A stretch of DNA of 64,000 nucleotides from Punica granatum (taxonomy: Eukaryota; Streptophyta; Magnoliopsida; Myrtales; Lythraceae): contig NC_045131.1 of NCBI RefSeq assembly GCF_007655135.1, positions 9,160,001 to 9,224,000 on the forward strand. The letters are read 5' to 3'. Below are positions 1 to 10,709 of the stretch, piece by piece. Numbering within the stretch: the stretch's first letter is position 1; each line of letters begins with the position of its first letter. A program made the translations under genes and the position numbers. The notes beneath the pieces were generated by a model. That model did no database searches. It saw only the letters and a program-made list of their open reading frames with translations, and was not told the origin of the DNA.

Positions 1-1239
1 CCTGCACATCCCGCAGATGAGGATCGTGTATGTGTAGACACTAGGAGGGCTGTCTGAGCGAGAAATCTTGAGCTGAAGTGACCTTGCCTCATCAAGAAGA
101 CCCACGTCGCAGAACCCTTTTATCAGAGCATTGTAACAGTGTGTGTTCGGAAGGATGCCCCTCTGTGTCATCTCTCCGAATATGCCCATGACATCATCAA
201 ACCTGCCCGCTTGCGAAAACCCACGGATCATTATCCCATAAAGAACAATGTCGGGTTCAATCCCTGCCTCAGTCATCTTCTTGTACCACGATTCAGCCTC
301 ATCATCTCTCTTCAACCTAAACAGACCATCAATCACACTACTGTATCCTTTCAACCCGAAGACATACCCATCCTTCACAAACTCAGGAAGAAGTAATAAA
401 ATAGCATCCACTCTCCCCGATTTACAGAACCCATCGAGCAAAGCATTGAAAGTGATTGAATCTGGAGCGCAACCATTTGCCCTCATCGATTCGAACAATT
501 TATACGCATAAGAAGAATTCCTCGCCTGACACAGACCCGAGATCACAGAGGTGTAAGTCATCTCATTGGGAGTGATCCCTCTCAAGATCATATCATCAAA
601 CAACTTCAGCGCATCCTTTATCTTCCCACTCCGACGGAACCCATCAATCAGAATCGTGTAAGTGACAATATTAGGCAAGCAATCCGACTTCGACATCTTA
701 TTATACAATGCTAGAGCAAGTAAAAAAACCTCCTTTTGAACAATCACATGGAGTATCTTATTGTAAGTGTACACATTGGGATCGCATTTGAAATCCCTCA
801 TCCTCCCAAAGGCTTGGACGGCCTTGTCGGTTACCCCGAGCCTCGAGTACGCCATAATGAGCAGCGAGAAGGCGTCGGAGTCGATCGCGACCTCGAGCCT
901 ATTGAGCTCCTCGAGGATGCTCCAGTAAAGATCGAACCCACTCTCCTTCACGAGCACGTTGACCGCGAGGTCGTAGCAGTTCCAGCAGTGGAGGTGCTTG
1001 AGCCGCGTCACCCAGATGAAAAAGCGGAGCTTGAGCTTCGGGTCGGGCTGCCGGAGGAAGACGGACTTGACGGAGCTGAGGGAGAGGCGTGGGGCCACGC
1101 GCTCTAGGGCGGGCTCCATCGGGTCTGCGGTCTCGAGAATGGAGAGGACCTCATTGCAGACGGAGGCGTCGCTGCTGTAAGAGCGGAGAGGACTATGGAG
1201 CTGTGAGATGGCTCGAAGATAGTGGAGAGGCACTCTCAT
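1..1239 (-). CDS. P-class pentatricopeptide repeat protein, 5' part (runs off window)
   Basis: An uninterrupted minus-strand frame of 413 codons runs from ATG 1239 to the window edge with no stop, so the 3' end is missing. The start reads MRVPLHYLRAISQLHSPLRS, a basic, Ser-rich leader without acidic residues that suggests an organellar targeting peptide (inference). From about residue 121 onward there are back-to-back 35-residue PPR motifs with the usual hallmarks (VYTYNKILH, IVTYTILIDGF, ITFNALLDGFCK, YNALIKGFC), spaced like P-class repeats with no L or S variants visible. P-class PPR proteins bind organelle RNA one base per repeat and affect its stability, splicing or translation. The overall pattern recalls Arabidopsis At1g79540, but that is from memory and unverified. 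No intron is needed in the visible part. An out-of-frame upstream ATG overlaps this start (see 1193-1264). Confidence 0.9.
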   Translation of the reverse strand, partial: MRVPLHYLRAISQLHSPLRSYSSDASVCNEVLSILETADPMEPALERVAPRLSLSSVKSVFLRQPDPKLKLRFFIWVTRLKHLHCWNCYDLAVNVLVKESGFDLYWSILEELNRLEVAIDSDAFSLLIMAYSRLGVTDKAVQAFGRMRDFKCDPNVYTYNKILHVIVQKEVFLLALALYNKMSKSDCLPNIVTYTILIDGFRRSGKIKDALKLFDDMILRGITPNEMTYTSVISGLCQARNSSYAYKLFESMRANGCAPDSITFNALLDGFCKSGRVDAILLLLPEFVKDGYVFGLKGYSSVIDGLFRLKRDDEAESWYKKMTEAGIEPDIVLYGIMIRGFSQAGRFDDVMGIFGEMTQRGILPNTHCYNALIKGFCDVGLLDEARSLQLKISRSDSPPSVYTYTILICGMCR

Positions 1240-1264
1240 AGAAGCTGAGTTCCGGCTCCTGCAT
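1193..1264 (-). other. upstream ORF overlapping the PPR start codon
   Basis: Twenty-five bases upstream of the PPR ATG, in another frame, an ATG at 1264 opens a 23-codon ORF ending in TAG at 1193, past the main start. If the transcript begins upstream of 1264, scanning ribosomes would meet this ATG first and terminate inside the PPR coding region. The transcription start is unknown, so its presence in the mRNA is inference. Confidence 0.4.
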
Positions 1265-1999
1265 TAGAGGTTCAGCGCCAGTGTTCGGGTCAGCTATTGG
1301 CCAGTGTAGAGAGTTCGCGGAGAGTTCCGTGGATCCGCTCTGACCATACGGAGCTCGGGAGCTTGAGCATCAATGGCGGTTGGGGAGCTTCGATGACAGC
1401 GGCGAAAGGAGGGGGGGCGACCTCTGTCAAACTCTCTGATCAGGGGGTCCGATGTTTGAGCCGAGGGGCCGCACCGCGCGGCCCACAGTGATGGGCCCAT
1501 GAACTCCTTTATGGGCCTCGATGAAAGTTTCGCCTAAGCTAGAAGCCCATATCCTCCTCGGATACGTCGATGTTTCTGTTGACAGATATTATCTTTGTCT
1601 TGAAGAGGATCTTGTTTATCAATATGTATGCCTCCTCGATCCAAACTATGTAGTATTTTCCGAGAATACTAGCTTCTCAAAATATTTCTGCCTGCTCCCC
1701 ATCGGTCTCCGACAACCGCTTCTTGTTCGTATTTATACCGGTGGACTGCTTCGGGCCACAGGTTAACAGATGATGGACCGTTGCAAGAGGCGAGTATAGA
1801 CCCTGAGCTGGAGACCCATGGTATGAGGCCCGTCACTTTGAATGGGGAAATTGAAGAGAGTTGTTCTCTTTCTTTTTTCCCCCTTAATTATTAATTTATT
1901 ATTAGTTTTTTTCCTTTTTTTTTTGTGTTTGATACAAAAGAGACTCATCAACCTAACATAATAAAATTGAAATTTTAATAGTTATTAAAGACGCATGAA
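1265..1999. other. intergenic, PPR upstream region
   Basis: No gene is supported here. The GC-rich part at about 1290-1500 carries overlapping short ORFs on both strands with no recognisable domain. 1521-1766 encodes an 81-residue ORF faintly like the region after integrase in Copia polyproteins; too weak to call. The PPR promoter should lie here. Confidence 0.5.
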
Positions 2000-3810
2000 C
2001 AGTCTCTCAATGAATGTCGAATATAAAACTTCTTGATTATCAAGCGAAAGAGTGCGCCGCTGCGTTATACCATTTTTTTTAATTGATTAACTGATGTTTT
2101 CTTCTTTTCTTTTCACCTAGTGGTAGGTTTTAATGGAAAACCAGACCTAACATTCGTCAAACTCGAAAGACGGTTGGTGGCTGATAGTAGCAGTATCGGG
2201 AACATAAAACGCTAATAAGTCAAACTATAACAAATACATCGAAGTTACTTTTCAGTTATATATTATTTATTATGATCGAATTAGGTAAATCTTAATCGAA
2301 CGATATTTGTGAGTTATGCCGAACCAAAGTAGCATAATGAAATATCACGAGGCCAAGCAACATTTCACCAAAAAAAAAAGAGTTCTTCCTCTTCCTAAGT
2401 TGTTATATAATTATATATATTGTGTGTGTGTGTTTTAGGATGTTTATTTTATTTTTAAAAAATTCTTCTTATATCCTGTACTATGCCAACCCCACTTGTC
2501 CTTGGATCATTCAGCTTACCTACTTCTATCTGACCCATTTTAGCAAATGAAAAACGTCGGGGACTTCATTGTGGACTATAGACTTCACGCCCCTTCACCT
2601 ATATCACTGAGCAGATTTTAATTACTTTCCGTATATAACTCGTCTGAGACAGGATAGATCCTTATCTGCAGCATTTTTATTTAGGGTTTGAATGACATTA
2701 AAAAAAAAAAAACGAATTTTGCTCTTATTCTTATTTCTAGTATGGTCTTTTAGAAATTGTATAAAAATGCACGACTTTTTATTTTATTGCGTTCTTAGAA
2801 CGGCATCAATTTTCCTATCTATTTTAACGGTAATGACTAGCGTGAACTTAATGGCGCCACGTAACGTAATCTAATTGGACAAGTGGACCCACAATATTTA
2901 TTTAATAAAAAAATTTAAAAAGAAAAGATTCAATTGAATCCAAGGAAAAGAGGGAGGGGCTAGCGGTGCTGGCCGCAATCAGAGACCACACTGCCAGAAT
3001 CGAAGGAGCCTCAAATTTTGGGGCTCCTTCGATTCCAACAATGCGGGCCCCAATTGCGGCCACCATCGTCCTCTAAAGAATTTCGGCTGTAAGGGCTCCG
3101 ATTGCAACCATCGTCGCCCCAATTGGGGTCGTTAGCCATAACGGAGATGGCCGATGATCTTGTTTGGGGATGGACTGTTGGCCCCCTCTCCCTTTTCCTC
3201 TCAATGAATCTTTGTCTTCTTCTTTTTTCCTTTTTTAAATATTTTTATATTTTTAAATTTTAAGAATAATTTTTATTAAATAAGAATCTTGTGAGATCTA
3301 GTTGTCCAATTAGATCATCCCACGTGACACTGTCAGGTCGACTTCATCCATTATCGTTAAAATAGACGGTAAAATTGACGTTGTGCTAAAAAAAAAACTA
3401 AAACATAAGGTCATACATTTCTATACAATTTTCAAAAGGTCGTGTTAGAAATAGAAATTCAAGTAAAGATCGTGTTTTTTTTATGTTATTGACCCTTTTG
3501 TTTATGAATAAACCTTTTGTCTTGTGAACTAAAGCGAATATATACAATTTCGTGTAAGTTATAGCCCGAAACTTGATATGGCTCTATCACACAATCTCTA
3601 TCTCGGTTTAGTCTTGACATGTTGTGATTCGATTCCATTGCAAGCTTCCTTGATTGAGCAAGGTGCCCTTCACCTTCACGACCCCAACAAGTGCGGGCTC
3701 CACGAGCCCACTTGCATATAAACTCCAAAACTTTGCCCAATAATGCAATTGGGCCCCAAACATCATTAATTTGTTTGGCTGCATTTCATGAGGATAAATC
3801 ATATCTATAG
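2000..3810 (+). repeat. 1.81 kb tandem repeat, copy 1 (uninterrupted)
   Basis: This stretch is repeated immediately downstream as 3811-4217 plus 9622-11024, in the same orientation, with matching order throughout. Copy 1 contains a MULE (2684-3495) and keeps the empty target site (TTATA, 2411-2415) of the Copia element that interrupts copy 2. In parts of the left third the copies differ at about one base in eight to ten, mostly by transitions, so the duplication is not recent. It has no coding potential of its own. Confidence 0.9.
2684..3495. mobile_element. non-autonomous Mutator-like element (MULE), copy 1
   Basis: About 812 bp with long imperfect terminal inverted repeats of roughly 200 bp: the reverse complement of about 3290-3495 aligns with 2684-2890, sharing the stretch around TCTATTTTAACG and the block CTAATTGGACAA. 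Ends are GGGT...GACCC. It is flanked by 9-bp direct repeats TTTTATTTA (2675-2683) and TTTTGTTTA (3496-3504), 8 of 9 identical; the partner copy at 9903-10709 has the perfect form. Long TIRs with a 9-bp target duplication define MULEs. The interior (about 2930-3230) is GC-rich with small palindromes and no transposase, so the element is non-autonomous. Confidence 0.85.
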
Positions 3811-4217
3811 CAGTCCCACAATGAGTGTCAAATACAAAACTTCTTGATTATCAAGCGAAAGTGTTATACCATTTTTTCTTAATTGATTAACTGATGCTTT
3901 CTTCTTTTCTTTTCACCTAGTGGTAGGTTTTAATGGAAAACCAGACCTAACATTCTTCAAATTCGAAAGACGGCTGGCGGCTGATAGCAGCAGTATCAGA
4001 AACATGAAACGCTAACAAGTCAAACCATAACAAATACATCGATGGTACTTTTCAGTTATATATTATTTATTATGATCGAATTAGGTAAATCTTAATCAAA
4101 CGATATTTGTGGGTTATGCCGAACCGAAGTAGCATAATGAAATATCGCGAGGCCAAGCAACACTTCACCAAAAAAAAAAAAGAGTTCTTCCTCTTCCTAA
4201 GTTGTTATATAATTATA

Positions 4218-4903
4218 TGTTGGGGTTAGGGATGTACTCAACCAAACAATAACGCAGCAATTAATCTTCCTCCCCTACTGGTGTAATCGAGATAGGAACT
4301 AATCAAATCAACCAACAAGCAGTAAAGTAAAACAACACCAAGAATTTTACGTGGAAAACCCCAATGTGGGGAAAAACCACGGGACCAACTCCGAATCAAC
4401 GATCCACTATGAAGGTTATACAATGTCTTTCATCAAGGGTAAACCCTTGGATCACCAAACTCAAGAGAAACACTCTCTTGGATCACCCAAATACTAAATT
4501 CGTCGCCCACACCGGGTGGTTCACAAAATCAGCTGAAACAGCACCTACAGAGCTCGAATAGAAATTCTGACCGTTCAGAAGTTAGCCCCACGTGTTGTGA
4601 AGCTGCTGTCAAAATTTCGTCCCAATCGGAGTTCGTTTGATGTCCCGTTCGAGGTTTGATCTCCAGCTGCGCGCTGCCCCTGCTCTTCGAATTCTGCTGT
4701 CTGCTCTTCCCTGGTTTTGTGCTGCTATGCTGCTGCACTTCTGCCGCTCTACTCTAATCTGCAGCTGTTCTGCTGCTATTTATACCTCAGCTGATTTGCT
4801 GAAAAAAAAACCCTAATAAAATGGGTTCTTGGGCTTATTAAGCCCGATAAAAGCCCAATACAATTTGAGCCCAACTTCCTCCAAATTGGAGGGATGCCCA
4901 ACA
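4218..4903 (-). repeat. left LTR (3' LTR of the minus-strand Copia element)
   Basis: 686 bp, TGTTGGGG...CCCAACA. Compared by eye with 8940-9621 there are about 12 differences, only about 4 of them substitutions; the rest are single-base indels. LTRs are identical at insertion, so the low substitution count points to a fairly recent insertion. Confidence 0.93.
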
Positions 4904-4916
4904 AACTCCCCCTCCC
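4904..4916 (-). other. polypurine tract of the Copia element
   Basis: On the minus strand the 13 bases next to the 3' LTR read GGGAGGGGGAGTT, the purine-rich primer for plus-strand DNA synthesis in LTR elements. Its position confirms the minus orientation. Confidence 0.85.
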
Positions 4917-4918
4917 GA

Positions 4919-7900
4919 CTATTTGGAGGCTTCAAGCATACCGGCTATACTTCGGCAAACATGAAGTTTCTCCCTAGCGAGAGGTTTTGTCATCATATCA
5001 GCTCCATTCTCATCAGTGTGTACTTTGTCTAGCTTCACCAGCTTAGACTCCAACACATCTCTAATCCAATGAAACTTGATATCGATATGCTTCGACCTCG
5101 AATGGAAAGTGGGATTCTTGCAAAGATGAATGGCGCTTTGACTATCACAGTGTAGAACATACCTTTCTTGCTTCAAGCTCAACTCCTGCAAAAATTTTGC
5201 AACCACAACATCTCCTTGCAACCTTCGGTCACCGCAATGTATTCGACTTCCGTTGTAGACAAAGCGATGCACTTTTGAAGCCTTGACTGCCATGAGATAG
5301 CTCCCCCTGCAAAAGTCATCAAGTATCCCGAAGTGGATTTCCGGGAATCAATATCTCCTGCCATATCCGCATCCGTATAGCCCACTAACTCGGCTTACCA
5401 GTGCCAAAGTGTAAACACACCTTGGATGTTCCTCTGAGATACCTCAGAATCCACTTAACTGCATTCCAATGCTCTTTCCCCGGATTGGAGAGAAAACGAC
5501 TAACACCCAACCAAAGAATGAGCGATATCTGGTCTTGTACAGACCATGGCATACATCAAACTTCCTACAGCTGATGAGTAAGGAACTTTCTTCATCTCTT
5601 CTTTCTCCTTCTCACTTGTAGGACATTGCTTCGAGCTAAGTTTGAAATGAGAAGCAAGTGGTGATGAAACTGGTTTAGCATTACCCATGTTGAACCGATC
5701 CAAAATCTTCTCGATGTACTTCTCTTGAGAAAGCCAAAGTTTTCCACTTGATCTGTCACGAGAAATATGCATCCCAAGGATCTGCTTTGCCGGTCCCAAA
5801 TCCTTCATGGCAAAGGACTTGTTGAGCTCCTTCTTCAACTCATAATCTTGCTCATATCATGACCAACAAGTAACATATCATCCACATATAACAGAAATGA
5901 TAAAATCACCATTCGAGAATTGTTTCACGAACACACAATGATCTGAAGTTGTCCGTGTGTAGCCATGGCTCAACATGAAAGAGTCAAACTTTTTATACCA
6001 CTGCCGAGGTGCTTGCTTAAGCCCATACAAGCTCTTCCTCAGCCTACACACCAAATGCTCCTTACCTTTAACTCGGAATCCTTCAGGCTGCTCCATATAT
6101 TTTCTTCCTCCAAGTCACCATGTAGGAAAGCTGTTTTTACATCGAGCTGCTCGATCCAAATTTAGACTAGCTGCCAGTGCGAGAACAACTCGGATCGATG
6201 ACATCTTGACAACAGGCGAGAAGATCTCCTCGAAGTCAACTCCTTTCTTCTGGTTGAAACCTTTCACTACCAGTCGAGCTTTGTATCGAGGTCGCGAGTT
6301 CTCTGTCTTCAACCTGTAGACCCATTTGTTCTTCAATGCTCTCTTACGTTGCGGTAGCTTCACTAGGTCATACGTGTGATTTTCAGACAAGGAGTTCATC
6401 TCCTCATTCATCGCCTTCAACCAGTGCTCCTTGTGCTCATGTGCCACAGCTTCATCATAGCACTCAGGTTCTCCCCCGTCAGTCAGTAGCACATATTCAT
6501 GAGGCGGATATCTTGTAGATGATCGTCTTATTCTATCAGATTGTCTAGGTAGATCTGCAGGCTCTAACTGTAACTGCGAGCCTGTATCATCCGTAGTCAC
6601 ATCATCATCTACCTGAGGAATCTCACCCCAGTCGTGGTTTCTTCATACTCACCAGGTACCTCTTCCATTGGATGCTCTACATCAACCGGTACAGGAATAG
6701 AGATCTCGTGAGGATTGCCTACACTGGCCTTCTCTAACTTTTGCAAATCCTCGATTGTCTGGTCCTCAAAGAAGACAACATCCCTGCTCCTGATGATCTT
6801 CTTGCTATCAGGGTCCCAAAGCCTGTACCCGAACTCTTCATGTGCATAACCCAAGAAGATGCACTGTTTTGCCTTGGCATCAAGTTTTGATCTTTCATCT
6901 CGAGGAATGTGAACAGATGCCCTGCACCCGAATACTCTGAGATGCTTGTATGATACTTTCTTGCCGGTCCACACCTGCTGGGGTACATCTCCATCAAGTG
7001 CAACTGACGGTGTAAGATTAATAAGATCAACCGCTGACCTCATTGCCTCGCCCCAGAAAGGCTTAGACAGTTTCGCTTGAGAAAGCATACAACGAACTCT
7101 CTCAACAATTGTGCGGTTCATCCTCTCTGCAAGCCCGTTCTGTTGTGGTGTCTTCGGTACCGTCTTCTCAAGTTTGATACCGTGAGTCCTGCAATAGTTC
7201 TCGAAAGGACCTCTATACTCACCACCATTATCAGCTCTGACACATTTCAGCTTCATGCCTGTTTCTCTTTCCACTGCTACATGGAAGTTCTTGAAAATCT
7301 CAGTCACCTGATCTTTAGTTCTCATAGGGTAAGCCCAAACTTTCCTGGTGTGATCATCTATAAATGTCACAAAATAGAGAGCACCACCAAGAGATCTATC
7401 CGACATAAAACAAACATCTGTATGCACAAGATCAAGTATATGATGGCATCTAGAGGGACGACTTCTAACAAAAGAAACTCTCCTCTGCTTACCAGCTAAA
7501 CAGTGATCACAAGTGCTCAAGTGCATACCTTTAACGGGCAAAGACTGTTCTAGCAAGAATTTGAATACCTTTCTCGCTGATATGCCCAAGTCTCCTATGC
7601 CATAGCTCGATAGGATAATCCTCAGCAACATTAATTTGACCGGAATTGTGTCTGGCACGCAGCCTGTAGAGAGTGTCGGTCTTCTGACCCCGTGCCACAA
7701 TCAACGAACCCTTGGAGAGCTTCCATCTCCCATTGCTGAATTCATTACTGTAGCCTTCATCATCAAGTTGACCCGTCGAGATTAGGTTAAGGCGAATTTC
7801 TGGAACATGCTTCACCTTCTTCAAAAACAACTTGCAGCCAAGCTCGGTCTCTAGACAGACATCACCAATACCGACAATCTTGCATGATTGTCCATTCCCC

Positions 7901-8884
7901 ATTCTCACATAACCATAGTCCCCGGTAGTGTAAGATGAAAAGAAATCCGATGAGGGAGTGATGGAGATGACATGAAACACAGGGCACCTGTATCTGCAAC
8001 CCAGGTAGAGTCCTGACATGTGAAATTCACATAAGCTTCATCACAAATGATGTAGGTCTCTCCATCACATGCCACTGCTTGTAGTGCCTTCTTCCTTCTT
8101 GCTCTCACCGTTGCCATTCTGATTTTCTTCAGAGCTCTACACTCCCTTTTGTAGTGTCCCTCTTTTCCACAGTGATAGCAAGTGACCACTTTCCTCGTCT
8201 TCGACTTTGATCTGCCCCTCGATTTGTCACGTGAGTTACTATGCTTGGAAGAGAAATTTCTGCTTTGACTTCTCCCCCGTTGTTCAGTAACCAAAGCTTC
8301 AGACTGAATGGAAATTCCCGTGCCTTTCTTCTAGTCTCCTCATTAAATAAACTGTCTGTCACCGTAGCCAACGATAGCTTCCCGTTTGGCGCAGAATTGC
8401 TTAATGCAACCACAAGTATGTCCCCAATTATCCGGTAGAGTCCCTAAAAGTAGACAAGCCTGCAACTCATCGGGTAATATTATCTCCAGGTTCGTCAACT
8501 GGTTAATAATATCCTGGAAATTACTCATGTGCGCAGCCATATCACCTCCATCCTGAAAACGAAGATGAACCAGCTTCTTCACGAGGAATGCTTATTTTGC
8601 GGTGTCTCCTCGCATAGAGATTTGTCAATTTATCCCACAAAGCTTTGCATTTGTCTCCTGAGCAACATGATGATAAATACTATTGTCTATCCACTGCCGA
8701 ATCAAACCAATAGTCTTCCGATTTGTGCGTTCCCAAGCCTTGTCATCCTTATCTTTGGGTTTCGCGGAATCCCCTTCAATAGGATCGTACAAATCCCTGC
8801 AAAATAGAAGATCCTCCATCCGAGACTTCCATATAGAGTAGTGGTTGCATTCAACTTGAACATGGATCCTGTAGACTCCTCCAT
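4919..8884 (-). pseudogene. gag-pol polyprotein of the Copia element, frame-disrupted
   Basis: Read on the minus strand: gag from about 8884 (MEESTGSMFKLNAT) to 8340; CCHC zinc knuckle CYHCGKEGHYKREC at 8180-8139; protease with DTG (WVADTGA) near 8010; GAG-pre-integrase (LWHRRLGH) near 7600; integrase with its zinc Cys pair CDHC at 7511 and core HTD...DNGGEY; RT from about 6450 with the catalytic YVDD at 5877-5888; RNase H 5390-4925 ending in DMMTK. At least seven frame changes separate these blocks, for example just before YVDD, after LNLD in RT, after HSLVG at 5500 and within gag. Most lesions look like one- or two-base indels rather than large deletions. The polyprotein would normally be one frame of about 1300 residues. 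Confidence 0.93.
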
Positions 8885-8925
8885 CTCGAAAACACCGAAA
8901 AAAACTCAAACTTCTCTAACCCGAA

Positions 8926-8937
8926 GCTCTGATACCA
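8926..8937 (-). other. primer-binding site, initiator tRNA-Met type
   Basis: On the minus strand the sequence TGGTATCAGAGC starts two bases inside the 5' LTR. This is the standard plant Copia primer-binding site, complementary to the 3' end of initiator methionine tRNA. Confidence 0.95.
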
Positions 8938-8939
8938 CT

Positions 8940-9621
8940 TGTTGGGGTTAGGGATGTACTCAACCAAACAATAACGCAGCAATTAATCTTCCCCCCTACT
9001 GGTGTAATCGAGATAGGAACTAATCAAATCAACCAACAAGCAGTAAAGTAAAACAACACCAAGAATTTTACGTGGAAAACCCCAATGTGGGGAAAAACCA
9101 CGGGACCAACTCCGAATCAACGATCCACTATGAAGGTTATACAATGTCTTTCATCAAGGGTAAACCCTTGGATCACCAAACTCAAGAGAAACACTCTCTT
9201 GGATCACCCAAATACTAAATTCGTCGCCCACACCGGTGGTTCACAAAATCAGCTTGAAACAGCACCTACAGAGCTCGAATAGAAATTCTGACCGTTCAGA
9301 AGTTAGCCCCACGTGTTGTGAAGCTGCTGTCAAAATTTCGTCCCAATCGGAGTTCGTTTGATGTCCCGATCGAGGTTTGATCTCCAGCTGCGCGCTGCCC
9401 TGCTCTTCGAATTCTGCTGTCTGCTCTTCCCTGGTTTTGTGCTGCTATGCTGCTGCACTTCTGCCGCTCTACTCTAATCTGCAGCTGTTCTGCTGCTATT
9501 ATACCTCAGCTGATTTGTGAAACAAAAACCCTAATAAAAGGGTTCTTGGGCTTATTAAGGCCCGATAAAAGCCCAATACAATTTGAGCTCAACTTCCTCC
9601 AAATTGGAGGGATACCCAACA
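8940..9621 (-). repeat. right LTR (5' LTR of the minus-strand Copia element)
   Basis: 682 bp, near-identical to 4218-4903. As the 5' LTR it would carry the element's promoter; a TATA-like stretch lies near 9500 on the partner LTR's T-rich part, but I cannot fix a start site. Confidence 0.93.
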
Positions 9622-9902
9622 TTATATATATTGTGTATGTGTGTGTGTGTTTTAGGATGTTTATTTTATTTTTAAAAAAATTCTTCTTATATCTTGTACT
9701 ATGCCAACCCCACTCGTCCTTGGATCATTCAGCTTACCTACTTCGATCTGACCCATTATAGCAAATGAAAAACGTCGGGGACTTCATTGTGGGAATATAG
9801 ACTTCACGCCCCTTCACCTACATCACTGAGCAGATTTTTATTACTTTCCGTATATAACTCGTCTGAGACAGGATAGATCCTTATCTGCAGCATTTTTATT
9901 TA

Positions 9903-10709
9903 GGGTTTGAATGACATAAAAAAAAGTACGAATTTTGCTCTTATTCTTATTTCTAGTACGGTCTTTTAGAAATTGTACAAAAATGCACGACTTTTTATTT
10001 TAGTTGCGTTTGTAGAACAGCATCAATTTTCCTGTCTATTTTAACGGTAATGGTTAACGTGAACTTAATGGCGCCACGTAACGTAATCTAATTGGACAAG
10101 TGGATCCACAATATTTATTTAATAAAAAAATTTTAAAAAAAAGATTCGATTGAATCCAAGGAAAAGAGGGAGGGGCTAGCGGTGTTGACTGCAATCGGAG
10201 ACCACACTGCCGGAATCGAAGGAGCCTCAAATTTTGGGGCTCTGTCGATTCCAACAATGTGGGCCCCATTGCGGCCACCATCGTCCTCCAAAGAATTTCG
10301 GTTGTAAGGGCTCCGATTGCAACCGTTGTCGCCTCAATTGGGGTCGTTAGCCATAACGGAGATGGTCGATGATCCTGAATGGGGATGGACTGTTGGCCCC
10401 CTCCCCCTTTTCCTCTGATTGAATCTTTGTCTTCTTCTTTTTTCCTTTTTTAAATATTTTTATATTTTTAAATTTAAGAATATTTTTTATTAAATAAGAA
10501 TCTTGTGAGATTTATTTGTCCAATTAGATCATCCCACGTGACACTATCAAGTCGACTTCATCCATTATCGTGAAAATAGACGGTAAAATTGACGTCGTGC
10601 TAAAAAAAAAACTAAAATATAAGGTCATATATTTCTATATAATTTTCAAAAGGTCATGTTAGAAATATAAATTCAAGTAAAGGTCGTGTTTTTTTTATGT
10701 TATTGACCC
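9903..10709. mobile_element. non-autonomous Mutator-like element (MULE), copy 2
   Basis: The partner of 2684-3495 within repeat copy 2, 807 bp with the same long TIRs and GC-rich core. Here the 9-bp target duplication is perfect: TTTTATTTA at 9894-9902 and 10710-10718. The shared insertion point shows that the MULE landed before the tandem duplication. Confidence 0.88.

Larger units (their letters stand above)
4218..9621 (-). mobile_element. Copia LTR retrotransposon, Tnt1/Tork type, complete structure, minus strand
   Basis: A structurally complete element of 5404 bp: LTRs at both ends beginning TGTTGG and ending CCAACA, primer-binding site, polypurine tract, gag-pol region on the minus strand and a 5-bp target duplication TTATA (4213-4217 and 9622-9626). 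Domain order gag, protease, integrase, reverse transcriptase, RNase H is the Copia order. The RT and RNase H wording (for example LWLSQEKYIE, VCTRPDIAH, YTDADMAGD) resembles the tobacco Tnt1 lineage. Coding capacity is lost through many frame breaks, so it cannot move by itself. Confidence 0.95.

Noticed and set aside
1521..1766. 81-codon ORF, possibly a Copia fragment
   Set aside because: Only a vague resemblance to post-integrase sequence and no neighbouring retrotransposon domains.
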